From Paraburkholderia oxyphila NBRC 105797 (GTDB lineage: Bacteria; Pseudomonadota; Gammaproteobacteria; Burkholderiales; Burkholderiaceae), in contig NZ_BAYD01000043.1 of the NCBI RefSeq assembly GCF_000685075.1, forward strand, positions 18,463 through 82,462: a stretch of 64,000 nt of DNA. The letters run 5' to 3'. The first letter of the stretch is position 1. Each line of letters begins with the position of its first letter. The notes under the pieces were generated by a model. It searched no databases, was not told the DNA's origin, and was given only the letters and a program-made list of their open reading frames with translations. The translations under genes and the position numbers were made by a program. This document shows positions 57,345-64,000 of the stretch, one piece after another.

Positions 57345-59066
57345 ATGACGCCCTATCAAAGCAAACCGTGGCTGACGCATTATGCGCCCGGCCATACGGC
57401 GACCATCTCGCAGGACCACGCCAACGCGCTGAACCTGTTTCGCGCCGCCGTCGAGCGTGCGCCGCAGCGCGCAGCGCTGCTCTATTTCGACGGCGCGCTC
57501 AGCTATGCCGAACTCGACGCCCAATCCAGCGCGCTGGCCTGCGCGTGGCTCGAACGCGGCTGCGCACGCGGCGATCGCATCGCCATCTATCTGCAGAACG
57601 TGCCGCAGTTCGTGATTGCGCTCGTGGCGGCGTGGAAGATCGGGGCGATTGCGGTGCCCATCAATCCGATGAACCGCGCGCGCGAGTTACGGGTGCTGCT
57701 GGCGGATTGCGGGGCGCGCGTGCTGGTCTGCCATGCATCGCTGCATGACGAGGTAGTGCGGCCTTTGCTCGCCGAAGAGACACGCCTCGCGACCGAACGC
57801 GCCGCAAGTGGCGAGGCGAGCATCAAGCCGATCGTGATGACCACCTCGGCGCTCGACTATCAGCACCGCGACGACGAACGGCTTTTCGCGGGCATGGCGC
57901 GTCCGAACGCGACAGCGGCGATGGCGGCAACGGCGAACCAACCCGACGCCGAAGACCTCGGCACCGTCATCGCCGCTTCTCGCTCGCGCAAGCCGCCCGC
58001 CATCGATTTGCGCAGCGACGACGTCGCCATGCTCGTCTACACCTCGGGCACCACTGGCGTGCCCAAGGGCGCGATGAACACGCACGGCAACGTCGCGTTC
58101 AATGCACAGGTGTATCGCGACTGGACTGGCTTGCGCGAGGGCGCGCCGATTCTCGGCCTCGCGCCGCTCTTCCACATCACCGGACTCGTGGGCCACATAG
58201 GCGCCGCTTTCATCTGCGCGGCCCCGCTCGTGCTCGCGTTCCGCTTCGAGCCGGGCGTGATGCTCGACGCCATCGCGGAGCACCAGCCCGAATTCACGAT
58301 CGGCGCCATCACGGCCTTCATCGCGCTGATGAATCATCCGCTGGCGACACGCGCGCATTTCGCCTCGCTGCGGCGCATCTATTCGGGCGGTGCACCCATA
58401 CCGCCCACCGTGATCGAGGCGTTCCGCGCGCGCTTCGGCCACTACATCCACAACGGCTACGGTCTCACGGAAACGAGCTCGCCCACGCATATGGTGCCGG
58501 TTGGCCGCGAGGCGAGCGTCGATCCCGCGTCGGGCACGCTGTCGATCGGCGTGCCGGTCTTCAACGTGGAGTCGTATATCGGCGACGACGAAGGGCGGCC
58601 GCTGCCGCCGGGCGAAGTGGGCGAGATCATTTCGCGCGGGCCGATGATCGTGCCGGGCTACTGGAACAAGCCGCAGGAGAGCGCGAGGGCGATCGTCGAT
58701 GGCTACTTTCGCACCGGCGACGTGGGCTTCATGGACGCGAGCGGCTGGTTCTATCTCGTCGATCGCAAGAAGGACATGATCAACGCGGGCGGCTACAAGG
58801 TCTGGCCGCGCGAAGTGGAAGACGTGCTGTACACGCATCCCGCCGTGCGCGAGGCCGCGGTGGTGGGCGTGCCGGACAGCTATCGCGGCGAGACGGTGAA
58901 GGCCGTGGTGAGCCTCAGGCCGCAGGCGAGCGCCACGCCCGAGGATCTCATTGCGTATTGCAAGGCGCGCATGGCGGCGTACAAGTATCCGCGCATCGTC
59001 GTGATCATCGACGAACTGCCGAAGACCGTGACGGGCAAGATTTTGCGGCGCGCGTTGCGTGACTAG
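57345..59066 (+). CDS. AMP-dependent acyl-CoA synthetase (long-chain/aromatic type)
   Basis: 573 aa from ATG 57345 (GGAG upstream). Motifs: Y-T-S-G-T-T-G-V-P-K-G (A3), N-G-Y-G-L-T-E-T-S-S (A5), R-T-G-D-V-G-F (A7), D-M-I-N-A-G-G-Y-K-V-W-P (A8), V-T-G-K-I-L-R-R (A10). A ~70-residue insertion with low similarity (residues ~130-205) lies before A3. The gene stands alone; its stop codon lies within the hairpin at 59055-59092. Confidence 0.9.
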   Translation: MTPYQSKPWLTHYAPGHTATISQDHANALNLFRAAVERAPQRAALLYFDGALSYAELDAQSSALACAWLERGCARGDRIAIYLQNVPQFVIALVAAWKIGAIAVPINPMNRARELRVLLADCGARVLVCHASLHDEVVRPLLAEETRLATERAASGEASIKPIVMTTSALDYQHRDDERLFAGMARPNATAAMAATANQPDAEDLGTVIAASRSRKPPAIDLRSDDVAMLVYTSGTTGVPKGAMNTHGNVAFNAQVYRDWTGLREGAPILGLAPLFHITGLVGHIGAAFICAAPLVLAFRFEPGVMLDAIAEHQPEFTIGAITAFIALMNHPLATRAHFASLRRIYSGGAPIPPTVIEAFRARFGHYIHNGYGLTETSSPTHMVPVGREASVDPASGTLSIGVPVFNVESYIGDDEGRPLPPGEVGEIISRGPMIVPGYWNKPQESARAIVDGYFRTGDVGFMDASGWFYLVDRKKDMINAGGYKVWPREVEDVLYTHPAVREAAVVGVPDSYRGETVKAVVSLRPQASATPEDLIAYCKARMAAYKYPRIVVIIDELPKTVTGKILRRALRD

Positions 59067-59092
59067 CACGCGGGAGCCTGCTAGTCACGCAA
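59055..59092. terminator. Large hairpin over the ligase stop codon, between convergent genes
   Basis: TTGCGTGACTAGC (59055-59067) and GCTAGTCACGCAA (59080-59092) form a perfect 13-bp stem with a 12-base loop. The ligase stop TAG (59064-59066) is in the stem. No T-run follows on either strand, so it may work as a weak bidirectional terminator or as an mRNA 3'-end stabiliser for both convergent genes. Confidence 0.55.
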
Positions 59093-59099
59093 AGTGGAC

Positions 59100-59759
59100 T
59101 TACGCAGCGGCGGCGATGGTCTCGCGGGCGCTCGCGAGCGCGGCGCTCGCTGCTTCCGGACCCATATTCATGCCTTCGGCGTAGATGAAGCTCACGTCGG
59201 TCATGCCGAGGAAGCCGAGGAACGACGTCAGGTACGGCGTCTGGCTGTCATTCGGCGTGCCTTGATAGATGCCGCCGCGCGCCGAAACCACGAACACCTT
59301 CTTGCCCTTCACGAGGCCTTCAGGGCCGTTCGCCGTGTACTGGAAGGTGACGCCTGCGCGTGCGATCCAGTCAAAGTAGGTCTTGAGTTGCGACGAGATG
59401 CCGAAGTTGTACATCGGCGCGCCGATCACGATGATGTCGGCGGCTTGCAACTCGGCGATCAGCGCGTCGCTGCGTGCGGCAATGGCCTGCTGCTCCGGCG
59501 TGCGCTGCTCGGCCGGCGTGAAGAACGCGCCGAGCACGGCGTCGTCGAGGTGCGGCAGCGGTTGGGCTTGCAGGTTGCGCGTGAGAACCTTCGCGCCAGG
59601 CTTTGAGTTTCGCAGCTTGGCCGTCAATTCGTCGGCGAGCAGCGTCGACTGCGCGCCTTGCGAGCGGGCGGCGGAATTGATTTGTAGAATCGTGGTAACG
59701 GCGGTTTTTTGGGGAGTTGGGCGCACAATATTGCGCAGGAATTGCAGAATCGTGGTCAT
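59100..59759 (-). CDS. azoR: FMN-dependent NADH-azoreductase
   Basis: 219 aa from ATG 59759. The flavodoxin-like AzoR fold shows I-N-S-A-A-R-S-Q-G-A-Q-S (FMN phosphate loop), P-M-Y-N-F-G-I-S-S-Q-L-K-T-Y-F-D near residue 115 and S-A-R-G-G-I-Y. It reduces azo dyes or quinones. The N-terminus is unusual: T-T-I-L-Q-F is followed 20 residues later by T-T-I-L-Q-I-N-S. The second copy is where AzoR proteins normally start, but its ATG is now GTT. A 60-bp in-frame tandem duplication of the 5' end explains this. Confidence 0.92.
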   Translation of the reverse strand: MTTILQFLRNIVRPTPQKTAVTTILQINSAARSQGAQSTLLADELTAKLRNSKPGAKVLTRNLQAQPLPHLDDAVLGAFFTPAEQRTPEQQAIAARSDALIAELQAADIIVIGAPMYNFGISSQLKTYFDWIARAGVTFQYTANGPEGLVKGKKVFVVSARGGIYQGTPNDSQTPYLTSFLGFLGMTDVSFIYAEGMNMGPEAASAALASARETIAAAA

Positions 59760-59796
59760 GGCGGCTCCGGGTCTTGTGCGCGCAATGTTGCGCAAG
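59678..59796. repeat. 60-bp tandem duplication of the azoR 5' end and operator
   Basis: Two diverged copies share TTGYAGAATCGTGGT (59686 and 59743) and GCGCRCAATRTTGCGCA (59721-59737 and 59778-59794). Each copy consists of the first codons of azoR plus the palindrome-like element upstream. The element GCGC-CAAT-TTGCGC is likely a regulator site or promoter part. Confidence 0.75.
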
Positions 59797-59992
59797 TGGA
59801 GGCATTGTGTTTTCTTGCGTCTCCCCGAAAAAGCCATCTGTCGACAACGAATCGTTGCTGCGATAGAACAATCGGCGATGCTGATAAGTGGTGCATTGCT
59901 TCGCTTTCCTCTGAGCATTGGGCTGCCGCGCGGACTCGGCCCCCAGCCCACGCTCGCGCTTCGAGCAAGCCACACATACTTCAGGAAAACCT

Positions 59993-60070
59993 GTGTTTGA
60001 CCACGTCAAATTCGGCGTCAGCGACGACGGGCACAATATCGAAGTGGTTTGCCACGAACCGGCTGCCTGA
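59993..60070 (+). pseudogene. VOC-family remnant with a large in-frame internal deletion
   Basis: From GTG 59993 (AGGA upstream) the reading is V-F-D-H-V-K-F-G-V-S-D, then D-G-H-N-I-E-V-V-C-H-E-P and stop: 25 codons. The first half is the usual N-terminus and the second the usual C-terminus of VOC proteins related to glyoxalase. The ~90 residues between are missing with the frame kept. This looks like a decayed gene rather than a functional micropeptide. The rest of 59797-60217 shows no gene. Confidence 0.5.
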
Positions 60071-60217
60071 GCGTTCCATCGAGCGACGTCCGCAAGCGGC
60101 CTTTGCCCCGCATGCGGGCGCATGAGGCTGGTAATCCGGACACCAGAATATCTGCTCATCTTTTGTTCTTCGCGCATCATGCGTACGCTGATCGTTACGA
60201 TATGACGTGAGACAGAC

Positions 60218-60604
60218 ATGGTCGTGGCGAAGAGAACGGGCGCCGTCTATGGCGTGGAGATCGCGAATGGTCGCGTGCGGCTCATGGCCGATACGCGCAA
60301 GGCGCAACGGGGTGGCGACACGGGCATGCGTCCGCACGAATTGCTCGAAAGTGCGCTTGCCGCGTGCATCTGCATGTCGATCGAGATGGCGGCCGAGTGC
60401 GCAGGCGTGGCGATGCGGGCATGCACGGTCGAAGTGCGCCTCGACCGGCGCGATCATGAAACGCGCTTCGATGTGGCTGCGCAATTCGGCGCGGCGCTGT
60501 CCGGCGTGCAAGCGGACCTCGTACGCACCGCCATGGCTGCTTCGCCGGTCGCAAGCACATTGGGACGGCCTGTGCGCTTCAATTTTGAACTCGGCGCGCA
60601 TTGA
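60218..60604 (+). CDS. OsmC family protein
   Basis: 128 aa. OsmC/Ohr-like fold: G-M-R-P-H-E-L-L-E-S-A-L-A-A-C-I-C-M near residues 36-53, with the conserved Cys in the central helix. A second catalytic Cys as in Ohr is not evident at the usual place, so peroxidase function is uncertain. The stop codon is 35 bp before the GTG of the methyltransferase gene, so the two are probably co-transcribed. Confidence 0.85.
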   Translation: MVVAKRTGAVYGVEIANGRVRLMADTRKAQRGGDTGMRPHELLESALAACICMSIEMAAECAGVAMRACTVEVRLDRRDHETRFDVAAQFGAALSGVQADLVRTAMAASPVASTLGRPVRFNFELGAH

Positions 60605-60639
60605 TCACGCATCGGGCGCGGCGATTTGCGGAGGCACAC

Positions 60640-61230
60640 GTGGATAAATCCACCATCGACACCTATACCAACGCTGCGAGCCGCTATGCCGAAGAATGGC
60701 AGGCGCAGCCCGCGCCCGACGACATGTATGCGCTGCTCAAGCAGCACTTCGTGGACGGCGGCGAGACGGCCGACATCGGCTGCGGCGCGGGCCGCGACGT
60801 GGCATGGCTCGATGCCAACGGCTACCCTGCGATGGGCTACGACGCGTCAACGGGACTGCTGGCACAGGCAGCGGCGCATTACCCGCATCTCCGGTTCATG
60901 GAGGCCGCACTACCCGAACTCGATGGCGTGCCGCGCGGCGCATTCGACAACGTGCTGTGCGAGACTGTCATCATGCATCTTCCCGTACCGCAGATAAGCG
61001 CTGCGTGCGCACGTCTCGTCGATATCCTCAAGCCGGGCGGCGTGCTCTATCTGTCTTGGCGCGTTTCGGAGGGCGAGAGTCAACGCGATGGCGCTGGACG
61101 CCTCTATGCCGCATTCGAAGCCGACCTCGTGCGAGACGGCTTGAACGGGGCCGCTATCGTGCTCGACAGCGAAGCCGTCAATGCATCGTCGGGCAAGTGT
61201 GTTCACCGGATAGTCGCGCGGCGCAATTAG
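60640..61230 (+). CDS. Class I SAM-dependent methyltransferase
   Basis: 196 aa from GTG 60640 with GGAGG five bases upstream (TTG 60601 is possible but would overlap osmC). Rossmann motif I reads A-D-I-G-C-G-A-G-R-D near residue 45, motif II G-Y-D-A-S, and L-K-P-G-G-V-L-Y-L-S is the late strand. The target is unknown. Confidence 0.88.
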   Translation: MDKSTIDTYTNAASRYAEEWQAQPAPDDMYALLKQHFVDGGETADIGCGAGRDVAWLDANGYPAMGYDASTGLLAQAAAHYPHLRFMEAALPELDGVPRGAFDNVLCETVIMHLPVPQISAACARLVDILKPGGVLYLSWRVSEGESQRDGAGRLYAAFEADLVRDGLNGAAIVLDSEAVNASSGKCVHRIVARRN

Positions 61231-61412
61231 CGGCGTAAATGCACCGATGCGCAGCGTGAAATTGCACTCGCGCCGCCGCGGCCCAGCGGCGCATTCACCG
61301 ACCAATAGGCGTGGACTATGACGGGCAGAGTTAATCGATAGTTGTCGTACATCGCGATCCCACGTGTAATGCGTTCTCAAGTAGCGCGTATGAAACAGTG
61401 GAGGGGACGAAA

Positions 61413-62162
61413 GTGAAGATCGTGGTGCCGGTTAAGCGTGTGGTCGATTACAACGTGAAAGTTCGCGTGAAGTCCGATGGCACGGGCGTGGATATCGCCA
61501 ATGTGAAGTTCTCGATGAATCCGTTCGATGAAATCGCCGTGGAAGAAGCCGTGCGATTGAAAGAAGCGGGCGTGGCGACGGAAGTCATCGTCGTGTCTGC
61601 TGGTGTCACGCAGGCGCAGGAAACGCTGCGTACGGCGCTGGCGATCGGCGCGGATCGCGCCGTGCTGATCGAATCGAATGAAGATTTACAGCCGCTCGCC
61701 GTGGCGAAACTGCTGAAAGCCGTGGTCGATAAAGAGCAGCCTTCGCTGATCATCCTCGGCAAGCAAGCCATCGACGACGATTCGAACCAGACCGGCCAGA
61801 TGCTCGCCGCGCTGGCGGGTCTGCCGCAGGCGACGTTCGCTTCGAAGATCACCATCGCAGATGCCCGCGCCACGGTTGCCCGTGAAGTCGATGGCGGCGC
61901 GGAAACGCTGTCCCTGCAATTGCCAGCCGTGGTGACCACCGACCTTCGTTTGAACGAGCCGCGCTACGTCACGCTGCCGAACATCATGAAGGCCAAGAAG
62001 AAGCCGCTGGAGACGATCAAGCCTGAAGACCTTGGTGTCGATGTCACGCCGCGCCTGAAGACCCTGAAGGTTGCCGAGCCGCCCAGGCGCAGCGCGGGCG
62101 TGAAGGTCGCCGACGTGACTACGCTGATCGAGAAGCTGAAGACCGAAGCCAAGGTGTTGTAA
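61413..62162 (+). CDS. etfB: Electron transfer flavoprotein subunit beta
   Basis: 249 aa from GTG 61413, which follows GAGGGG; an ATG at 61398 is earlier but its N-terminus is atypical. Sequence is standard EtfB: K-I-V-V-P-V-K-R-V-V-D at the start, N-P-F-D-E-I-A-V-E-E-A, and L-N-E-P-R-Y-V-T-L-P-N-I-M-K-A-K-K-K-P. EtfAB accepts electrons from acyl-CoA dehydrogenases and passes them to ETF-QO. Cotranscribed with etfA (15-bp gap). Confidence 0.95.
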   Translation: MKIVVPVKRVVDYNVKVRVKSDGTGVDIANVKFSMNPFDEIAVEEAVRLKEAGVATEVIVVSAGVTQAQETLRTALAIGADRAVLIESNEDLQPLAVAKLLKAVVDKEQPSLIILGKQAIDDDSNQTGQMLAALAGLPQATFASKITIADARATVAREVDGGAETLSLQLPAVVTTDLRLNEPRYVTLPNIMKAKKKPLETIKPEDLGVDVTPRLKTLKVAEPPRRSAGVKVADVTTLIEKLKTEAKVL

Positions 62163-62177
62163 GGGAGTGGATTGAAC

Positions 62178-63110
62178 ATGACGAATCTGGTTATTGCCGA
62201 ACACGACAACGCAACCGTCAAGGCTGCGACGCTGAACACCGTGGCTGCTGCGCAGAGAATCGGCGGCGACGTGCATGTGCTGATTGCGGGGCACCATGCC
62301 GAGGCTGCTGCCGACGCAGCGGCGAAGATCGCCGGCGTTTCGAAGGTGCTGCTGGCCGACGCACCGCAGCTTGAAGCGGGTCTTGCCGAAAATGTCGAGG
62401 CCACGGTCCTTTCGATCGCGAAGAACTATACGCACATCCTCGCGCCGTCGACGGCAGCGGGCAAGAACGTCACGCCACGCATTGCTGCGAAGCTGGACGT
62501 TGCGCAGATCTCGGACATCACGGCAGTGGATTCGCCGGACACGTTCGAGCGTCCGATCTATGCGGGCAACGCAATCGCGACGGTGCAGTCGCAAGACCCC
62601 ATCAAGGTGATCACTGTACGTACGACCGGCTTCGACGCTGTCGCGGCCGAAGGCGGCAGCGCAGCGGTGGAGAAGATCGAAGCGGCGGCAGGCGGCGGCC
62701 TTTCGCAATTCCTGAGCCGTGAAGTCACGAAGCTCGACCGTCCCGAACTCACGAGCGCGAAGATCATCGTCTCGGGTGGCCGGGGTCTCGGTAGCGGCGA
62801 GAACTACACGAAGGTTCTGGAGCCGCTCGCCGACAAGCTCAACGCAGCGCTTGGCGCGTCGCGCGCGGCAGTCGACGCGGGCTACGTCCCCAACGACTAC
62901 CAGGTCGGGCAGACCGGCAAGATCGTCGCGCCGCAACTCTACATCGCGGTGGGCATCTCGGGCGCAATCCAGCATCTCGCAGGCATGAAGGACTCGAAGG
63001 TGATCGTGGCGATCAACAAGGACGAGGAAGCGCCGATCTTCAGCGTCGCGGACTACGGCCTCGTCGGCGATCTGTTCACGGTCGTGCCGGAGCTCGAGCA
63101 TGGCCTCTGA
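62178..63110 (+). CDS. etfA: Electron transfer flavoprotein subunit alpha
   Basis: 310 aa from ATG 62178 (TTG 62172 in frame). EtfA: N-terminal M-T-N-L-V-I-A-E-H-D, and the C-terminal FAD domain with S-G-G-R-G-L-G-S, G-Q-T-G-K-I-V-A-P-Q-L-Y and G-I-S-G-A-I-Q-H-L-A-G. Its last codons overlap the start of the CitE-type gene by 11 bp. Confidence 0.95.
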   Translation: MTNLVIAEHDNATVKAATLNTVAAAQRIGGDVHVLIAGHHAEAAADAAAKIAGVSKVLLADAPQLEAGLAENVEATVLSIAKNYTHILAPSTAAGKNVTPRIAAKLDVAQISDITAVDSPDTFERPIYAGNAIATVQSQDPIKVITVRTTGFDAVAAEGGSAAVEKIEAAAGGGLSQFLSREVTKLDRPELTSAKIIVSGGRGLGSGENYTKVLEPLADKLNAALGASRAAVDAGYVPNDYQVGQTGKIVAPQLYIAVGISGAIQHLAGMKDSKVIVAINKDEEAPIFSVADYGLVGDLFTVVPELEHGL

Positions 63111-64000
63111 CGTGCACGTCGCGCCGGGCCTTGCGCCCTCGCGCGAGAACGCCGCGCAGGCGGCGTTCTCGCCGCAGTCGTACCTGTTCGTGCCGGGCAG
63201 CCGTCCCGAGCGTTTCGAACGGGCGCTGTCCAGCGGTGCGGACGCGGTCATCGTCGATCTCGAAGATGCTGTCGAGCCCTCGGCGAAGGATGCCGCGCGC
63301 GAGGCCATCGCGAGCTGGGTGTCGCGCTGCCACCCGGTGCTGGTGCGCATCAATGCGCGCACCACGCCGTGGTTCGAACAGGATGCGAGGCTAGGCGCAC
63401 TCGATGGCGTAGCGGGCATCGTGCTGCCCAAGGCCGAGTGCGCCGAGGACGTCACGTCGGTGGTCGCCATCGCGCGGCGGCGTGTGCCTGTCTATCCGCT
63501 GATCGAGAGCGCACAGGGCATGTGGAACGCGATGGCCATCGCCAGGGCGCCTTTCGTGAAGCGCCTGATGTTCGGCACGCTCGATTTCATCGCCGATATG
63601 GACATGCCCGACGACGGCGAGCCGCTCAATCATTATCGGAGCCAGCTCGCGCTCATCTCGCGCGTGGCCGGCATCGAGGCGCCCGTCGACGGCGTCACGC
63701 CCGATATCCACGATCTCGAGCGCATCGAGCGCGATGCGCTGAACGGCAAGCGGCTCGGCTTTGGCGCGAAGCTTTGCATTCATCCGAAGCAGATCGAGGC
63801 CGTGCACCGCTGCTATCGGCCGAGCGAGCAGGAGCTCGCATGGGCGGCGCGTGTGGCCGATGCGGCAAGCAAAGCCGGAGCGGGCGCGATCACTGTGGAC
63901 GGCAAGATGGTCGACCGCCCCGTGATGTTGCGCGCGCAACGAATGCTTGCGCTGGCGGCGACGCTCAAACAACAAGCTGAAACTCCCAAGGTGGTGGCCG
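63100..64000 (+). CDS. HpcH/HpaI / CitE family CoA-ester lyase (3' end outside window)
   Basis: At least 300 aa from ATG 63100, which overlaps etfA. The frame is open to the window edge. CitE-like TIM barrel: L-F-V-P-G-S-R-P-E-R-F near residue 29, D-L-E-D-A-V near 52, P-L-I-E-S-A-Q-G near 141, F-G-T-L-D-F-I-A-D near 165, G-F-G-A-K-L-C-I-H-P-K-Q near 222. Such enzymes cleave or form malyl-, citramalyl- or similar CoA esters. Coupling with etfBA suggests an acyl-CoA degradation operon continuing outside the window. Confidence 0.88.
   Translation, partial: MASDVHVAPGLAPSRENAAQAAFSPQSYLFVPGSRPERFERALSSGADAVIVDLEDAVEPSAKDAAREAIASWVSRCHPVLVRINARTTPWFEQDARLGALDGVAGIVLPKAECAEDVTSVVAIARRRVPVYPLIESAQGMWNAMAIARAPFVKRLMFGTLDFIADMDMPDDGEPLNHYRSQLALISRVAGIEAPVDGVTPDIHDLERIERDALNGKRLGFGAKLCIHPKQIEAVHRCYRPSEQELAWAARVADAASKAGAGAITVDGKMVDRPVMLRAQRMLALAATLKQQAETPKVVA

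Overview
The window is high-GC DNA from a beta-proteobacterium of the Burkholderia/Paraburkholderia/Caballeronia type. The evidence is the codon use, the many LysR-gated acyl-CoA catabolic operons, the DUF4148 and MXKDX-repeat secreted proteins, the Tat-exported phospholipase C and the OmpC-like porin. It carries the replication and partition core of a secondary replicon (chromid or megaplasmid) near its middle. No rRNA, tRNA, insertion sequence or CRISPR array was seen.

Layout. 1-3.4 kb: a divergent LysR gene (only its first codons are in the window) and a MaoC-like dehydratase / acyl-CoA dehydrogenase / CoA-transferase operon ending in a strong hairpin. 3.7-7.2 kb: an NrsF anti-sigma / ECF sigma pair facing a cytochrome b / molybdopterin oxidoreductase / MXKDX-repeat operon, with two matching GTAACC-N16-CGAAT promoters between them. 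7.4-17.1 kb: a mixed stretch (acetyltransferase, HiPIP, transglycosylase and two small exported proteins, hydrolase, VOC protein with LysR, GFA protein, phospholipase C, DUF4148 protein). 17.3-24.3 kb: 5-oxoprolinase, MFS transporter and DUF1445 (D-glutamate cyclase-like) operon with a divergent LysR. 24.5-26.3 kb: ZapE-like ATPase and flavin reductase.

26.3-35.1 kb is the replicon core. A gene-free 3.7 kb stretch holds 18 copies of the 17-bp palindrome TGTGTCGA-S-TCGACACA (27844-29937). It is followed by a terminator, parB and parA (overlapping by ATGA, minus strand), a 1.3 kb origin with an iteron array, and a 461-aa replication initiator on the plus strand followed by a DnaA-box cluster. 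I infer that the palindromes are the centromere (parS) sites of this ParAB pair.

35.2-64 kb is catabolic and accessory: SET-domain protein, a broken intradiol-dioxygenase remnant, acetoacetate decarboxylase / 3-hydroxybutyrate dehydrogenase / patatin (ketone-body or PHB side), a CoA-ligase / single-chain biotin carboxylase / crotonase operon with LysR, a Nudix hydrolase, a second LysR-gated operon (CoA-ligase, acyl-CoA dehydrogenase, CoA-transferase, MFS, porin), BON and serine-hydrolase secreted proteins, another CoA-ligase, an azoreductase whose 5' end carries a 60-bp tandem duplication, OsmC protein, methyltransferase, and etfBA followed by a CitE-type lyase that runs off the end. The electron-transfer flavoprotein could accept electrons from the acyl-CoA dehydrogenases encoded here; this is inference.
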